Origin: Candidatus Merdenecus merdavium
GTDB lineage: Bacteria; Bacillota; Clostridia; Lachnospirales; Lachnospiraceae
NCBI GenBank assembly: GCA_018715425.1
Contig: DVLR01000121.1
Span: 1 to 5,914 of the forward strand
Reading direction: 5' to 3'
DNA: 5,914 bases
Every line of letters begins with the position of its first letter. Positions within the stretch are counted from its first letter, which is position 1. Under the pieces are notes generated by a model. The model saw only the letters and a program-made list of their open reading frames with translations, ran no database searches and was not told the origin of the DNA. Position numbers and translations under genes: made by a program. Below, one piece after another: positions 1 to 5,914 of the stretch.

Positions 1-52
1 TAGGATCTATTTTCGAATATCTTTAACATCTGCTTTATTTTGCATTTATCTG

Positions 53-78
53 ATATTATGATATGACTATCATAATAT
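53..78. repeat. Perfect palindrome, 11-bp arms with 4-nt centre (possible operator)
   Basis: The arm ATATTATGATA (53-63) is exactly mirrored by TATCATAATAT (68-78) around a TGAC centre. There is no T-run on either side, and the stem has only one G-C pair per arm, so it does not look like an intrinsic terminator. A dyad this long and perfect in a non-coding region is typical of a dimeric repressor or activator site, but I cannot assign a regulator. It lies about 250 bp upstream of the predicted transcription start of the transporter operon, so it may belong to a gene to the left of the window rather than to this operon. Confidence 0.5.
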
Positions 79-124
79 GAAAAGGATAAAAAGTAAATTA
101 TTCTTTTTATTTTTAAAGCTAGCT

Positions 125-233
125 TTTCTTGTTTCATCTTGTTTATCTAGACTTATCGTTGTATTGAGAGAAATATTCATAAAACTTTACTTATTCACAA
201 GCATTTTCCATATAATTAAGACGAAACAAGAAA
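125..233. repeat. Widely spaced inverted repeat built on TTGTTT/AAACAA
   Basis: TTTCTTGTTTC at 125-135 is the exact reverse complement of GAAACAAGAAA at 223-233, with 87 nt between the arms. A second copy of the short motif (TCTTGTTT, 137-144) lies just inside the left arm. The core AAACAA is the same motif that is repeated at 241-280, so these may be outlying members of one family of sites in opposite orientations. In such AT-rich DNA part of the match could be chance. Confidence 0.3.
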
Positions 234-240
234 GTTGTAA

Positions 241-280
241 TAAGAAACAACGTAAAACAATAGAAAACAAGATAAAACAA
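241..280 (+). repeat. Four tandem 10-bp units ending in AAACAA, abutting the -35 box
   Basis: Four consecutive 10-bp blocks all end in AAACAA (245-250, 255-260, 265-270, 275-280), while their first three or four bases vary (TAAG, CGTA, TAGA, GATA). A fifth AAACAA at 224-229 lies 21 bp, about two helical turns, before the first. The array ends at the base immediately before the TTGACA hexamer. Short A-rich tracts at 10-bp spacing fall on one face of the helix. This arrangement is known to bend DNA and, when next to a -35 box, to act as an UP-like element for the RNA polymerase alpha subunit. A regulator binding repeated half-sites is the alternative. Confidence 0.55.
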
Positions 281-309
281 TTGACAAAATAATGTGCAAT
301 GGATATAAT
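281..309 (+). promoter_or_regulatory. Consensus sigma-A promoter of the transporter operon
   Basis: TTGACA at 281-286 and TATAAT at 304-309 are separated by exactly 17 bp, a full match to the housekeeping promoter consensus. Transcription would start near A316/A317, giving a leader of about 150 nt before the start codon at 469. It is the only strong promoter seen in the window and lies in the right orientation for the five transporter genes. A promoter this close to consensus should be intrinsically strong, so any control probably acts through repression, through the leader RNA, or through a competing factor. Confidence 0.85.
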
Positions 310-324
310 TCTAATAAGTAAAAT

Positions 325-348
325 TGAAGAAGTTTGTCGACTTTTTTA
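325..348 (+). promoter_or_regulatory. Leader hairpin 1, followed by a T-run (weak terminator-like)
   Basis: About 9 nt after the predicted transcription start, TGAAGAAGT (325-333) can pair with ACTTTTTTA (340-348) around a 6-nt loop, with two G-U pairs and only one G-C pair. It is followed by TTTTT (349-353). The layout resembles an attenuator or a 5' protective stem, but the stem is weak and would not be an efficient terminator on its own. Confidence 0.3.
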
Positions 349-378
349 TTTTTATGATGGAACCAAAACGAAGAATGA

Positions 379-412
379 GTGATTGAGTCCAAAAGTATCT
401 AAATTCAATCAC
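379..412 (+). promoter_or_regulatory. Leader hairpin 2, perfect 8-bp stem
   Basis: GTGATTGA (379-386) is the exact reverse complement of TCAATCAC (405-412). The stem can extend inwards by a G-U and a U-A pair to 10 bp, leaving a 14-nt loop. It sits mid-leader between the promoter and the ribosome binding site. There is no following T-run, so it is a structural element and not a terminator. No known riboswitch class is recognised. Confidence 0.4.
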
Positions 413-422
413 GAACAAAAAT

Positions 423-447
423 GCCTCATATGGTTAAGGTATGAGAC
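423..447 (+). promoter_or_regulatory. Leader hairpin 3, just upstream of the ribosome binding site
   Basis: CTCATA (425-430) pairs with TATGAG (440-445) around a 9-nt loop, and G423-C447 closes the base beyond one mismatch. The hairpin ends 7 nt before the Shine-Dalgarno sequence. The left arm also contains CCTC (424-427), complementary to GAGG (457-460) in the Shine-Dalgarno. A mutually exclusive fold that hides the site is therefore conceivable, though only four base pairs support it. Confidence 0.35.
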
Positions 448-454
448 GGGATTT

Positions 455-461
455 GGGAGGA
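455..461 (+). promoter_or_regulatory. Ribosome binding site of the binding-protein gene
   Basis: GGGAGGA lies 7 nt before the ATG at 469. A second in-frame ATG two codons later (475) would be 13 nt away, so 469 is the better start. Confidence 0.85.
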
Positions 462-468
462 AGAAAGA

Positions 469-2145
469 ATGAAGATGTACAAAAAGGTTTTGACCATGCT
501 TATGGTCGGCGCAATGTCATTATCTTTAGCAGCTTGTGGAGGCAGTGATAAAAATGACTCTACAAATGGAGCAGGTAATGACACATCAGCAAGTGATGAA
601 AGTAAGAGTACTGAGGATAATGACGGTCATCTATCCACAGCAGCAAACACAGAAGGGAAATCACCAGACAATGATCTTGTAATTGCTATCGAAGGAAGCG
701 TTAGTTCATTAGATCCTGCAAATATCCCTGATACGAATGCTATTTCTGCTACAAGAGGTCTCTACGAAACATTGGTTCGTTTCAATGAAGAGCAAGAATT
801 AGAAGGTCTTCTTGCAGAAAGTTGGGAAATATCAGATGATTCCCTTACGTATACATTCCATTTACAACAGGGGATTAAATTCCATGATGGAACCGATTTT
901 AACGCAGCAGCTATTGTAGCTAACTATGAGCGTATTACCGATGAGACAAATAACTTAAGACAAAGAAAAACATTCATTGTTGCCAATCCAGATGGAACAG
1001 AGACTCCACGTATTGAAAGCATAGAAACTCCAGATGATTACACGATTGTATTTCATCTTACTGAAGCGTGGTCACCATTCCTTAATCGTTTGACACAAGT
1101 TTGTATGATCAGTCCTGATGCTTTAGAAGAATACGGAAATGATATTATGTTTCATCCAGTAGGTACAGGTCCTTTCGAATACGTTGATTGGGCAGAAGGT
1201 GATGAAACCGTTATGAAACGTAATGAGAATTACTGGGGTGAAAAACCATCTGTTGATACTGTAACAATCAAAGAAGTACCGGAAGCTGGAGCACGTACAG
1301 CGATGTTACAAACGGGAGAGGCAGATTTTATTTATCCAACATTCTCAGATCAGTTAGAAACCATCAAAGCAATCGATGATGTTAACGTTAAAACTTCTGA
1401 TTCTAATATTATGAGATACGTAACCATTAACCAAAATGTTCCTGAACTTCAAGATGTAAAAGTCCGCCAAGCTATGAACTATGCTATCGATAAAGATGCT
1501 TATATCCAGTTAATGTACGCAAGCTATGCAAAACCAGCAACATCTGTTGTTCCATCCATCATTGGAGGTTATAAGGAACAAACACCTTATACATACGATG
1601 TTGAAAAAGCAAAAGAATTGATGAAAGAAGCAGGATATGAAGACGGCTTTAAACTTACTATTTGGGGTGATAACACAACTCAAGAAGTAAAAGGTATGAC
1701 ATTTATCAAACAGCAATTAGAACAAATCGGCATTGAAGTAGAAGTTGTTCCTATGGAACCAGCAACTTTAAGCGATAAAATCTATGTAGAACAAGAAGAA
1801 GCAGAGATTAACATGTGGTATGTAAACTGGTCAGCATCTGATTTTACCATGGATGGTTCTCTACGTAATATTCTTTACAGCACTATGATTCCACCTAGAA
1901 GTGCTAATACTGCTTATTTTGAAGATGCAAGGTTTGATGAGTTATTAGACGAAGGTTTACACACTGCAAACGAAGAGGAACAAAACGAAGTTTATGGTGA
2001 AGCGCAGGAGATAGCATGGAACGCAGCTCCTTGGCTATTCCTTGGAAATGATCAGATCATTTACTCAACAAAATCATATCTATCTGGCGTTTATGTTGCT
2101 CCAGACGGTGCATTTTCATTCAATAACGCTACATTAGATCAATAA
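469..2145 (+). CDS. gsiB: GsiB-like peptide/glutathione-binding lipoprotein of an ABC importer
   Basis: This is an extracellular solute-binding protein of family 5 (SBP_bac_5), 558 residues, that captures the ligand and delivers it to the permeases encoded downstream. A lysine-rich N-terminus, a hydrophobic segment (about 7-19) and the lipobox LAAC (20-23) predict cleavage before Cys23 and lipid anchoring to the outer face of the membrane. Residues 24-67 form a Ser/Thr/Asn/Asp/Glu-rich tether. The binding domain starts near residue 68 and shows family landmarks: LAESWE, GIKFHDGT (135-142), HPVGTGPF (229-236) and VRQAMNYAID (332-341). The phrases MISPDALEEYG, AMLQTGEADF and the C-terminal DGAFSFNNATL resemble E. 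coli GsiB, which favours glutathione or a related small peptide. An oligopeptide or dipeptide role cannot be excluded. It is longer than GsiB mainly because of the tether. It is the first gene of the operon, behind a strong ribosome binding site. Confidence 0.88.
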   Translation: MKMYKKVLTMLMVGAMSLSLAACGGSDKNDSTNGAGNDTSASDESKSTEDNDGHLSTAANTEGKSPDNDLVIAIEGSVSSLDPANIPDTNAISATRGLYETLVRFNEEQELEGLLAESWEISDDSLTYTFHLQQGIKFHDGTDFNAAAIVANYERITDETNNLRQRKTFIVANPDGTETPRIESIETPDDYTIVFHLTEAWSPFLNRLTQVCMISPDALEEYGNDIMFHPVGTGPFEYVDWAEGDETVMKRNENYWGEKPSVDTVTIKEVPEAGARTAMLQTGEADFIYPTFSDQLETIKAIDDVNVKTSDSNIMRYVTINQNVPELQDVKVRQAMNYAIDKDAYIQLMYASYAKPATSVVPSIIGGYKEQTPYTYDVEKAKELMKEAGYEDGFKLTIWGDNTTQEVKGMTFIKQQLEQIGIEVEVVPMEPATLSDKIYVEQEEAEINMWYVNWSASDFTMDGSLRNILYSTMIPPRSANTAYFEDARFDELLDEGLHTANEEEQNEVYGEAQEIAWNAAPWLFLGNDQIIYSTKSYLSGVYVAPDGAFSFNNATLDQ

Positions 2146-2187
2146 AAATACAAAGATACGGTTCAATTAGGATAAGGAGGTTTATAA

Positions 2188-3108
2188 ATGGGTCGTTATT
2201 GTTTAAAACGAATATTAAGTACCATCCCATTGTTACTTGTAATTTCATTTGTGGTATTTATGTTTATCCATATGATTCCTGGAGACCCAGCAAGATTAAT
2301 AGCAGGTCAGGATGCGACAAAGGAAGACGTGGCAATTATACGTGAGCAGCTTGGCCTTGATAAGCCATTATTAGAGCAGTACGGCGAATATATGAAGGGT
2401 CTCTTAACAGGAGATCTTGGTAACTCAATTAAAAATGGAAAAACTGTTGCACAGACCATCCTTCCTAGATTGAAACCAACACTTATGCTCACCTTTTCTT
2501 CTATGGTGTGGGCTACTATTGTTGGTATTGCAATCGGTGTAATTTCTGCAGTATTTAGAGGCAAAACCTTAGATTACTTCGGTATGCTGATTGCAATATC
2601 TGGTATCTCCATCCCTAGCTTCTGGCTTGGGTTGGAGCTAATCCAGGGTTTTTCCGTTACTCTTAGATGGTTGCCAACTGCTGGTCTTGATAGCTGGAAG
2701 AGTTATATTTTACCATCCCTTACAATGGGAGCTGGAATTATGGCTGTCTTAGCAAGGTTTACAAGATCCACAATGTTAGAAACCATGAGAGAAGATTACG
2801 TAAGAACAGCACGTGCAAAAGGCTTAAAAGAAACACTTGTGGTTATGCGTCATGCATTTAAGAACTCTTTAATAGAGATCGTAACAGTAGGAGGTTTACA
2901 AATTGGTGGACTACTCTCTGGATCTGTTATGGCAGAAACCGTATTTTCTATTCCTGGCCTTGGTCGTTTACTAGTAGAATCTATTAATTTTAGGGATTAT
3001 AAAGTCGTTCAGGCATTGTTGTTATTTTTCGCAGTAGAATATATTGTGATTAATTTGATTGTTGATTTACTTTACGGCGTAATTAACCCCAAAGTACGCT
3101 ATGATTAG
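2188..3108 (+). CDS. gsiC: ABC transporter permease, GsiC/DppB type
   Basis: This integral membrane subunit forms half of the translocation channel of the importer. The 306 residues match the length of E. coli GsiC. The first membrane segment (about 9-30) runs into HMIPGDPARLIAG (28-40), a hallmark of DppB/OppB/GsiC permeases. Further hydrophobic segments lie near 100-122, 133-155, 172-192, 235-255 and 275-298, giving the usual six. The cytoplasmic coupling (EAA) loop is seen at EDYVRTARAKG (202-212) and contacts the ATPases. Phrases such as SSMVWA and SYILPSLTMGA, and the ending VINPKVRY, resemble GsiC. The ribosome binding site AAGGAGG (2174-2180) sits 7 nt before the ATG. The 42-nt gap after the binding-protein gene contains no terminator, so the two genes are probably co-transcribed. 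Confidence 0.92.
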   Translation: MGRYCLKRILSTIPLLLVISFVVFMFIHMIPGDPARLIAGQDATKEDVAIIREQLGLDKPLLEQYGEYMKGLLTGDLGNSIKNGKTVAQTILPRLKPTLMLTFSSMVWATIVGIAIGVISAVFRGKTLDYFGMLIAISGISIPSFWLGLELIQGFSVTLRWLPTAGLDSWKSYILPSLTMGAGIMAVLARFTRSTMLETMREDYVRTARAKGLKETLVVMRHAFKNSLIEIVTVGGLQIGGLLSGSVMAETVFSIPGLGRLLVESINFRDYKVVQALLLFFAVEYIVINLIVDLLYGVINPKVRYD

Positions 3109-3120
3109 GAGGATAAGAAA

Positions 3121-4023
3121 ATGACAGAAACAAACAAAGTAAATGAAGAGCATCATTATATGTCAGCAGAAGAGCTTCCTAAGGCAAAAAGTAAAACTAA
3201 AGAATTTATAAAAAAATTCATGAAACGTAAGACTGCAGTTGTTTCATTGGTCTTTATCCTTGTTTTAATCTTTTTAGCATTAACTGCACGATTCTTCGTT
3301 CCATATGATCCAAACCAAGCAGATTATTCAAGTCTATTACAAGGACCTAGTGCTAAACATTTATGGGGAACAGATGAATTTGGAAGAGATATTTTTAGTC
3401 GTCTTATGGTTGGAGCGAAACTATCTTTATTCAGTGCTTTAATCTCCGCATTTATCGGTACTGTAATTGGTGTATTATTAGGATTATTAGCAGGGTTCTA
3501 TGGTGGCATTTTAGATTCCTTAATTATGAGGGGATCTGATATTTTATTTGCATTCCCAGACATTCTTTTGGCCATTGCCGTTGTTGCAATTATTGGACCT
3601 GGTACCATTAATGTCATGATTGCTGTTGCCGTCTTTACCGTACCGTCCTTTGCCAGAATCATACGTAGTGCTACCTTAACGGTAAAAGAAGCACCTTACG
3701 TGGAAGTGGCTAGATCTTTAGGATGTAAAAATGGAAGGATCCTATTTGTACACATTTTCCCAGGTACGATACAATCATTACTCGTTAACTTTACCATGCG
3801 TATCGGTACAGCAATATTAGCTGCATCATCTCTTAGTTTCTTAGGTTTTGGTGCTAATGTAACGGAACCTGAATGGGGCGCAATGCTTTCTTTAGGTAGA
3901 AACTATTTAAATACTGCACCACACATGGTATTATTCCCTGGTATTTTAATCTTTTTAACAGTATTAGCCTTTAACTTATTAGGTGATGGTTTACGAGATA
4001 CCATGGATCCAAAAATGAATTAG
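3121..4023 (+). CDS. gsiD: ABC transporter permease, GsiD/DppC type
   Basis: This is the second channel-forming permease, partner of the preceding gene. A hydrophilic, charged N-terminal tail (1-37) precedes the first membrane segment (38-60), as in the OppC N-terminal domain. VPYDPNQ follows, and then the family landmark LWGTDEFGRDIFSR (81-94). The permease domain follows, with ILFAFPDILLAIAVVAIIG as a central membrane stretch and the coupling loop at YVEVARSLG (193-201) leading to HIFPG. The C-terminus LLGDGLRDTMDP is typical of the family. MRIGTAILAASSLSFLG and EWGAML resemble E. coli GsiD, and the 300-residue length is normal. The stop codon of the upstream gene is embedded in TAGGAGG (3106-3112), which is also the ribosome binding site 8 nt before this ATG, so translation of the two permeases is probably coupled. 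Confidence 0.92.
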   Translation: MTETNKVNEEHHYMSAEELPKAKSKTKEFIKKFMKRKTAVVSLVFILVLIFLALTARFFVPYDPNQADYSSLLQGPSAKHLWGTDEFGRDIFSRLMVGAKLSLFSALISAFIGTVIGVLLGLLAGFYGGILDSLIMRGSDILFAFPDILLAIAVVAIIGPGTINVMIAVAVFTVPSFARIIRSATLTVKEAPYVEVARSLGCKNGRILFVHIFPGTIQSLLVNFTMRIGTAILAASSLSFLGFGANVTEPEWGAMLSLGRNYLNTAPHMVLFPGILIFLTVLAFNLLGDGLRDTMDPKMN

Positions 4024-4035
4024 GAGGCGAAAATC

Positions 4036-5034
4036 ATGTCAAAAAAACTATTGGAAGTAAAAAATCTTCGCTCCGAATTTAAAAGAGATAAAAGCTGGGT
4101 TACAGCTGTCAACGATGTATCTTTTACAATTAATAGTGGGGAAATTCTGGGATTAGTAGGTGAATCAGGATGTGGTAAATCAGTAACATCCCTCTCTATC
4201 ATGAGACTTTTAAGTCCTATTAATAGTAAAATTTCCAATGGAGAGGTTCTTTTAAATGGACAAGATCTTCTTGCATTAAATAAAAAAGAAATGAGAAAAA
4301 TCCGTGGAAGAGAAATCGCTATGATTTTTCAGGAACCTATGAATTCTTTAAATCCTTGCATGAGAATTGAAAGACAACTAACAGAAGCAATTCTTCTTCA
4401 TAATAAGATATCTAAGGATATGGCTCATAAAAGAGCCTATGATGTGTTAAAATCTGTAGGGATTCCTGAGCCAGAAATGACCTTAAAAAACTTTCCTCAT
4501 CAATTATCTGGTGGAATGTGTCAAAGAGTTATGATCGCCATGGCCATGTCATGTGAACCAGATTTGTTAATCGCTGATGAGCCGACAACAGCATTAGATG
4601 TAACCATTCAGGCTCAGATTTTAGATTTAATGGAAGATATCAGAAAAACTAAAAATACAGGAATTCTTATGATTACCCATGATTTAGGTGTCGTAGCTGA
4701 GATGTGTCACCGCGTCATTGTTATGTATGCAGGTAGCATTGTTGAGGAAGCTAGCGTAAAGGAACTTTTTGCTAATCCAAAGCATCCTTATACTCAAGGA
4801 CTTATCGCTTCCGTTCCTAAATTAGGAAGTAAAGTTACTTCACTTCCTTCTATTCCTGGAAGTGTTCCAGATCTATCTGTTATGCCAAAAGGCTGTAAAT
4901 TTGCACCACGTTGTAAATACGCTATGGATATCTGTCATACAGAAGAACCTGAATTATTAGATATAGGAGAAGAAAAGAAACGCAGATGCAGGTGTCATCT
5001 GGTCAATCAACAGGAAGAGGAGGTTAAAAGATGA
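4036..5034 (+). CDS. ABC transporter ATP-binding protein, OppD/DppD type
   Basis: This cytoplasmic ATPase powers the importer as one half of a heterodimer with the next gene product. All nucleotide-binding motifs are present: Walker A GESGCGKS (42-49), Q-loop Gln99, signature LSGGM (157-161), Walker B LLIADEP (177-183), D-loop ALD (186-188) and switch His215. Residue 162 after the signature is Cys where Arg is usual (LSGGMRQR). The C-terminal oligopeptide-transporter domain (NPKHPYT onward, 247-332) carries Cys287, Cys293, Cys300 and Cys318, with an extra Cys320. This is the pattern reported to bind a [4Fe-4S] cluster in E. coli DppD and M. tuberculosis OppD. It corresponds to the first half of the fused GsiA of E. 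coli. The ribosome binding site TAGGAGG (4021-4027) includes the stop codon of the upstream permease gene. Its stop overlaps the next start as ATGA. Confidence 0.93.
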   Translation: MSKKLLEVKNLRSEFKRDKSWVTAVNDVSFTINSGEILGLVGESGCGKSVTSLSIMRLLSPINSKISNGEVLLNGQDLLALNKKEMRKIRGREIAMIFQEPMNSLNPCMRIERQLTEAILLHNKISKDMAHKRAYDVLKSVGIPEPEMTLKNFPHQLSGGMCQRVMIAMAMSCEPDLLIADEPTTALDVTIQAQILDLMEDIRKTKNTGILMITHDLGVVAEMCHRVIVMYAGSIVEEASVKELFANPKHPYTQGLIASVPKLGSKVTSLPSIPGSVPDLSVMPKGCKFAPRCKYAMDICHTEEPELLDIGEEKKRRCRCHLVNQQEEEVKR

Positions 5035-5914
5035 GTCAACCTTTAGTATCTGTAAAACATGTAGTAAAGACATTTCAATCAGGAAAAGGCTTATTTAGTA
5101 AGAAAAAGGTTGTTCATGCCGTCAATGATATTTCTTTTGACATCATGCCTGGTGAAACGTTTTCTCTCGTTGGAGAATCTGGTTGCGGGAAATCCACAAC
5201 AGGTCGTTTGATCGATCATCTTTTAACACCTGATTCTGGTGAAATCTGGTTTGAAGATAAAGAGATCTCTACCTTAACTCAAGATCAAATGAGACCATTA
5301 AGAAAAGATATTCAGATGATTTTCCAAGATCCATACGGATCTTTAAATCCACGAATGAGAATTCAAGATTTAATCGGAGAACCTCTTCTGATTCATACAA
5401 AATTAAGTCCAGGAGAACGACTAAAAAAAGTTCATGAGTTATTAGAAGTTGTAGGACTAAGTGCAGCTCATGGTGAACGCTATCCTCACGAATTTTCTGG
5501 AGGACAGAGGCAAAGAATTGGGATTGCTAGAGCCTTGACCGTTCAACCTAAATTAATGATCGCTGATGAGCCTGTTTCTGCCTTAGATGTATCCATTCAA
5601 GCACAAGTATTAAACTTAATGCAATCACTTCAAAAAGATTATCATTTAACATATCTCTTTATTTCACACGACTTAAGTGTTGTGGAAATGATTTCTGATA
5701 TGATTGCGGTTATGTATCTAGGAACCATTGTGGAATCTGCACCAAAAGAAGAACTATACAGTAATCCAAAGCACCCCTATACAAAGGCTTTATTATCATC
5801 TGTACCAGTGCCAGACCCAGAATTAACCAAAACAAGAATTACTTTACAAGGTGATCTTCCAAGCCCTGCGAATCCTCCAAAAGGATGTCTTTTCCATACA
5901 CGTTGTCCATATGC
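5031..5914 (+). CDS. ABC transporter ATP-binding protein, OppF/DppF type (cut by window end)
   Basis: This is the second ATPase of the importer; 294 codons are visible and the frame is open to the window edge, so the C-terminus lies outside. I translated it from the ATG at 5031, which overlaps the previous stop (ATGA, 5031-5034) and follows AGGAGG (5018-5023) by 7 nt. Motifs are complete: Walker A GESGCGKS (48-55), Q-loop Gln99 in QMIFQDPYGSLNPR, signature FSGGQ (155-159) followed by RQR, Walker B LMIADEP (175-181), D-loop ALD (184-186) and switch His213. NPKHPYTKALLSSVP and the start of the Cys-containing tail GCLFHTRC (Cys286, Cys292) place it in the OppF/DppF group. It corresponds to the second half of E. 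coli GsiA. Typical relatives are about 320-335 residues, so about 25-40 residues are missing. The 4-nt overlap implies coupled, roughly equimolar synthesis with its partner. Confidence 0.93.
   Translation, partial: MSQPLVSVKHVVKTFQSGKGLFSKKKVVHAVNDISFDIMPGETFSLVGESGCGKSTTGRLIDHLLTPDSGEIWFEDKEISTLTQDQMRPLRKDIQMIFQDPYGSLNPRMRIQDLIGEPLLIHTKLSPGERLKKVHELLEVVGLSAAHGERYPHEFSGGQRQRIGIARALTVQPKLMIADEPVSALDVSIQAQVLNLMQSLQKDYHLTYLFISHDLSVVEMISDMIAVMYLGTIVESAPKEELYSNPKHPYTKALLSSVPVPDPELTKTRITLQGDLPSPANPPKGCLFHTRCPY

Larger units (their letters stand above)
1..280. other. Non-coding upstream region, no convincing gene
   Basis: This AT-rich stretch precedes the promoter of the transporter operon. I see no coding region with a ribosome binding site, no tRNA or rRNA, and no clear terminator of an upstream gene. 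What it does hold is a perfect palindrome at 53-78, a 12-bp self-complementary AAAGCTAGCTTT at 115-126, two TTGTTT motifs 10 bp apart (129-134, 139-144), and a set of AAACAA motifs (224-229 and the array at 241-280). The one open frame on the + strand (77-292) has no Shine-Dalgarno sequence, starts inside the palindrome and runs through the operon's -35 box, so it is not annotated as a gene. Confidence 0.6.

Noticed and set aside
115..126. 12-bp self-complementary AAAGCTAGCTTT
   Set aside because: Short and AT-rich, with no loop and no relation to a gene start; too likely by chance to call an operator or terminator.
77..292. 71-codon open frame on the + strand encoding a Lys- and Phe/Leu-rich peptide
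   Set aside because: It has no Shine-Dalgarno sequence, starts within the 53-78 palindrome, and its 3' end runs through the phased repeats and the -35 box. The Lys/Phe/Leu/Ile composition is what AT-rich non-coding DNA yields. No family is recognised.
354..386. Possible 10-codon leader peptide (MMEPKRRMSD) ending inside hairpin 2
   Set aside because: No ribosome binding site precedes it, and the codons are not enriched for any amino acid such as Cys that would suggest attenuation.
421..444. Possible 7-codon leader peptide (MPHMVKV) inside hairpin 3
   Set aside because: No ribosome binding site; most likely a chance ATG and stop in the hairpin sequence.
1510..1716. 68-codon open frame on the - strand
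   Set aside because: It lies wholly inside the well-supported binding-protein gene, has Cys/Phe-rich low-plausibility sequence, and has no domain.
2307..2564. 85-codon open frame on the - strand
   Set aside because: It is antisense to the GsiC-like permease gene, whose motifs are clear; there is no recognisable protein.
4020..4238. 72-codon open frame on the - strand
   Set aside because: It is antisense to the start of the first ATPase gene including its Walker A region; a shadow frame.
4021..5914. Repeated sequence between the two ATPase genes (Walker A and NPKHPYT regions)
   Set aside because: The similarity is the expected homology of paired OppD/OppF-type ATPases and not a recent duplication; motifs and flanks differ at many positions.

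Overview
The window is AT-rich. Its strong AGGAGG-type ribosome binding sites, a consensus sigma-A promoter and a lipoprotein-anchored solute-binding protein point to a low-GC Gram-positive bacterium (Bacillota). A Clostridia/Lachnospiraceae-type genome is the best guess, but this is inferred from composition and style and not from a marker gene.

Region by region: positions 1-468 carry no convincing gene. This stretch holds a perfect 11-bp-arm palindrome (53-78), a short array of 10-bp-phased AAACAA motifs (241-280), a textbook TTGACA-N17-TATAAT promoter (281-309), and a leader of about 150 nt with three predicted hairpins before the first ribosome binding site. From 469 to the end, five genes run in the same direction with gaps of 42, 12 and 12 nt and one 4-nt overlap: a binding lipoprotein (469-2145), two inner-membrane permeases (2188-3108 and 3121-4023), and two ATPases (4036-5034 and 5031 to beyond the window end). 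No intrinsic terminator is seen within or between them, so this is read as a single operon whose last visible gene is cut by the window edge.

Together the genes encode a complete peptide/opine/nickel (PepT) family ABC importer. The lipoprotein captures the ligand outside the membrane, the two permeases form the heterodimeric channel, and the two ATPases power it. Sequence features of the binding protein and both permeases resemble the Gsi (glutathione import) branch more than generic Opp or Dpp, so glutathione or a small related peptide is the favoured substrate. In E. coli the two ATPase domains are fused in GsiA; here they are separate genes. The substrate is an inference from family resemblance.

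The coding part is ordinary transporter biology, and I do not see a new system in it. The less explained material is the upstream control region: the phased repeats abutting the -35 box, the isolated palindrome and the structured leader.
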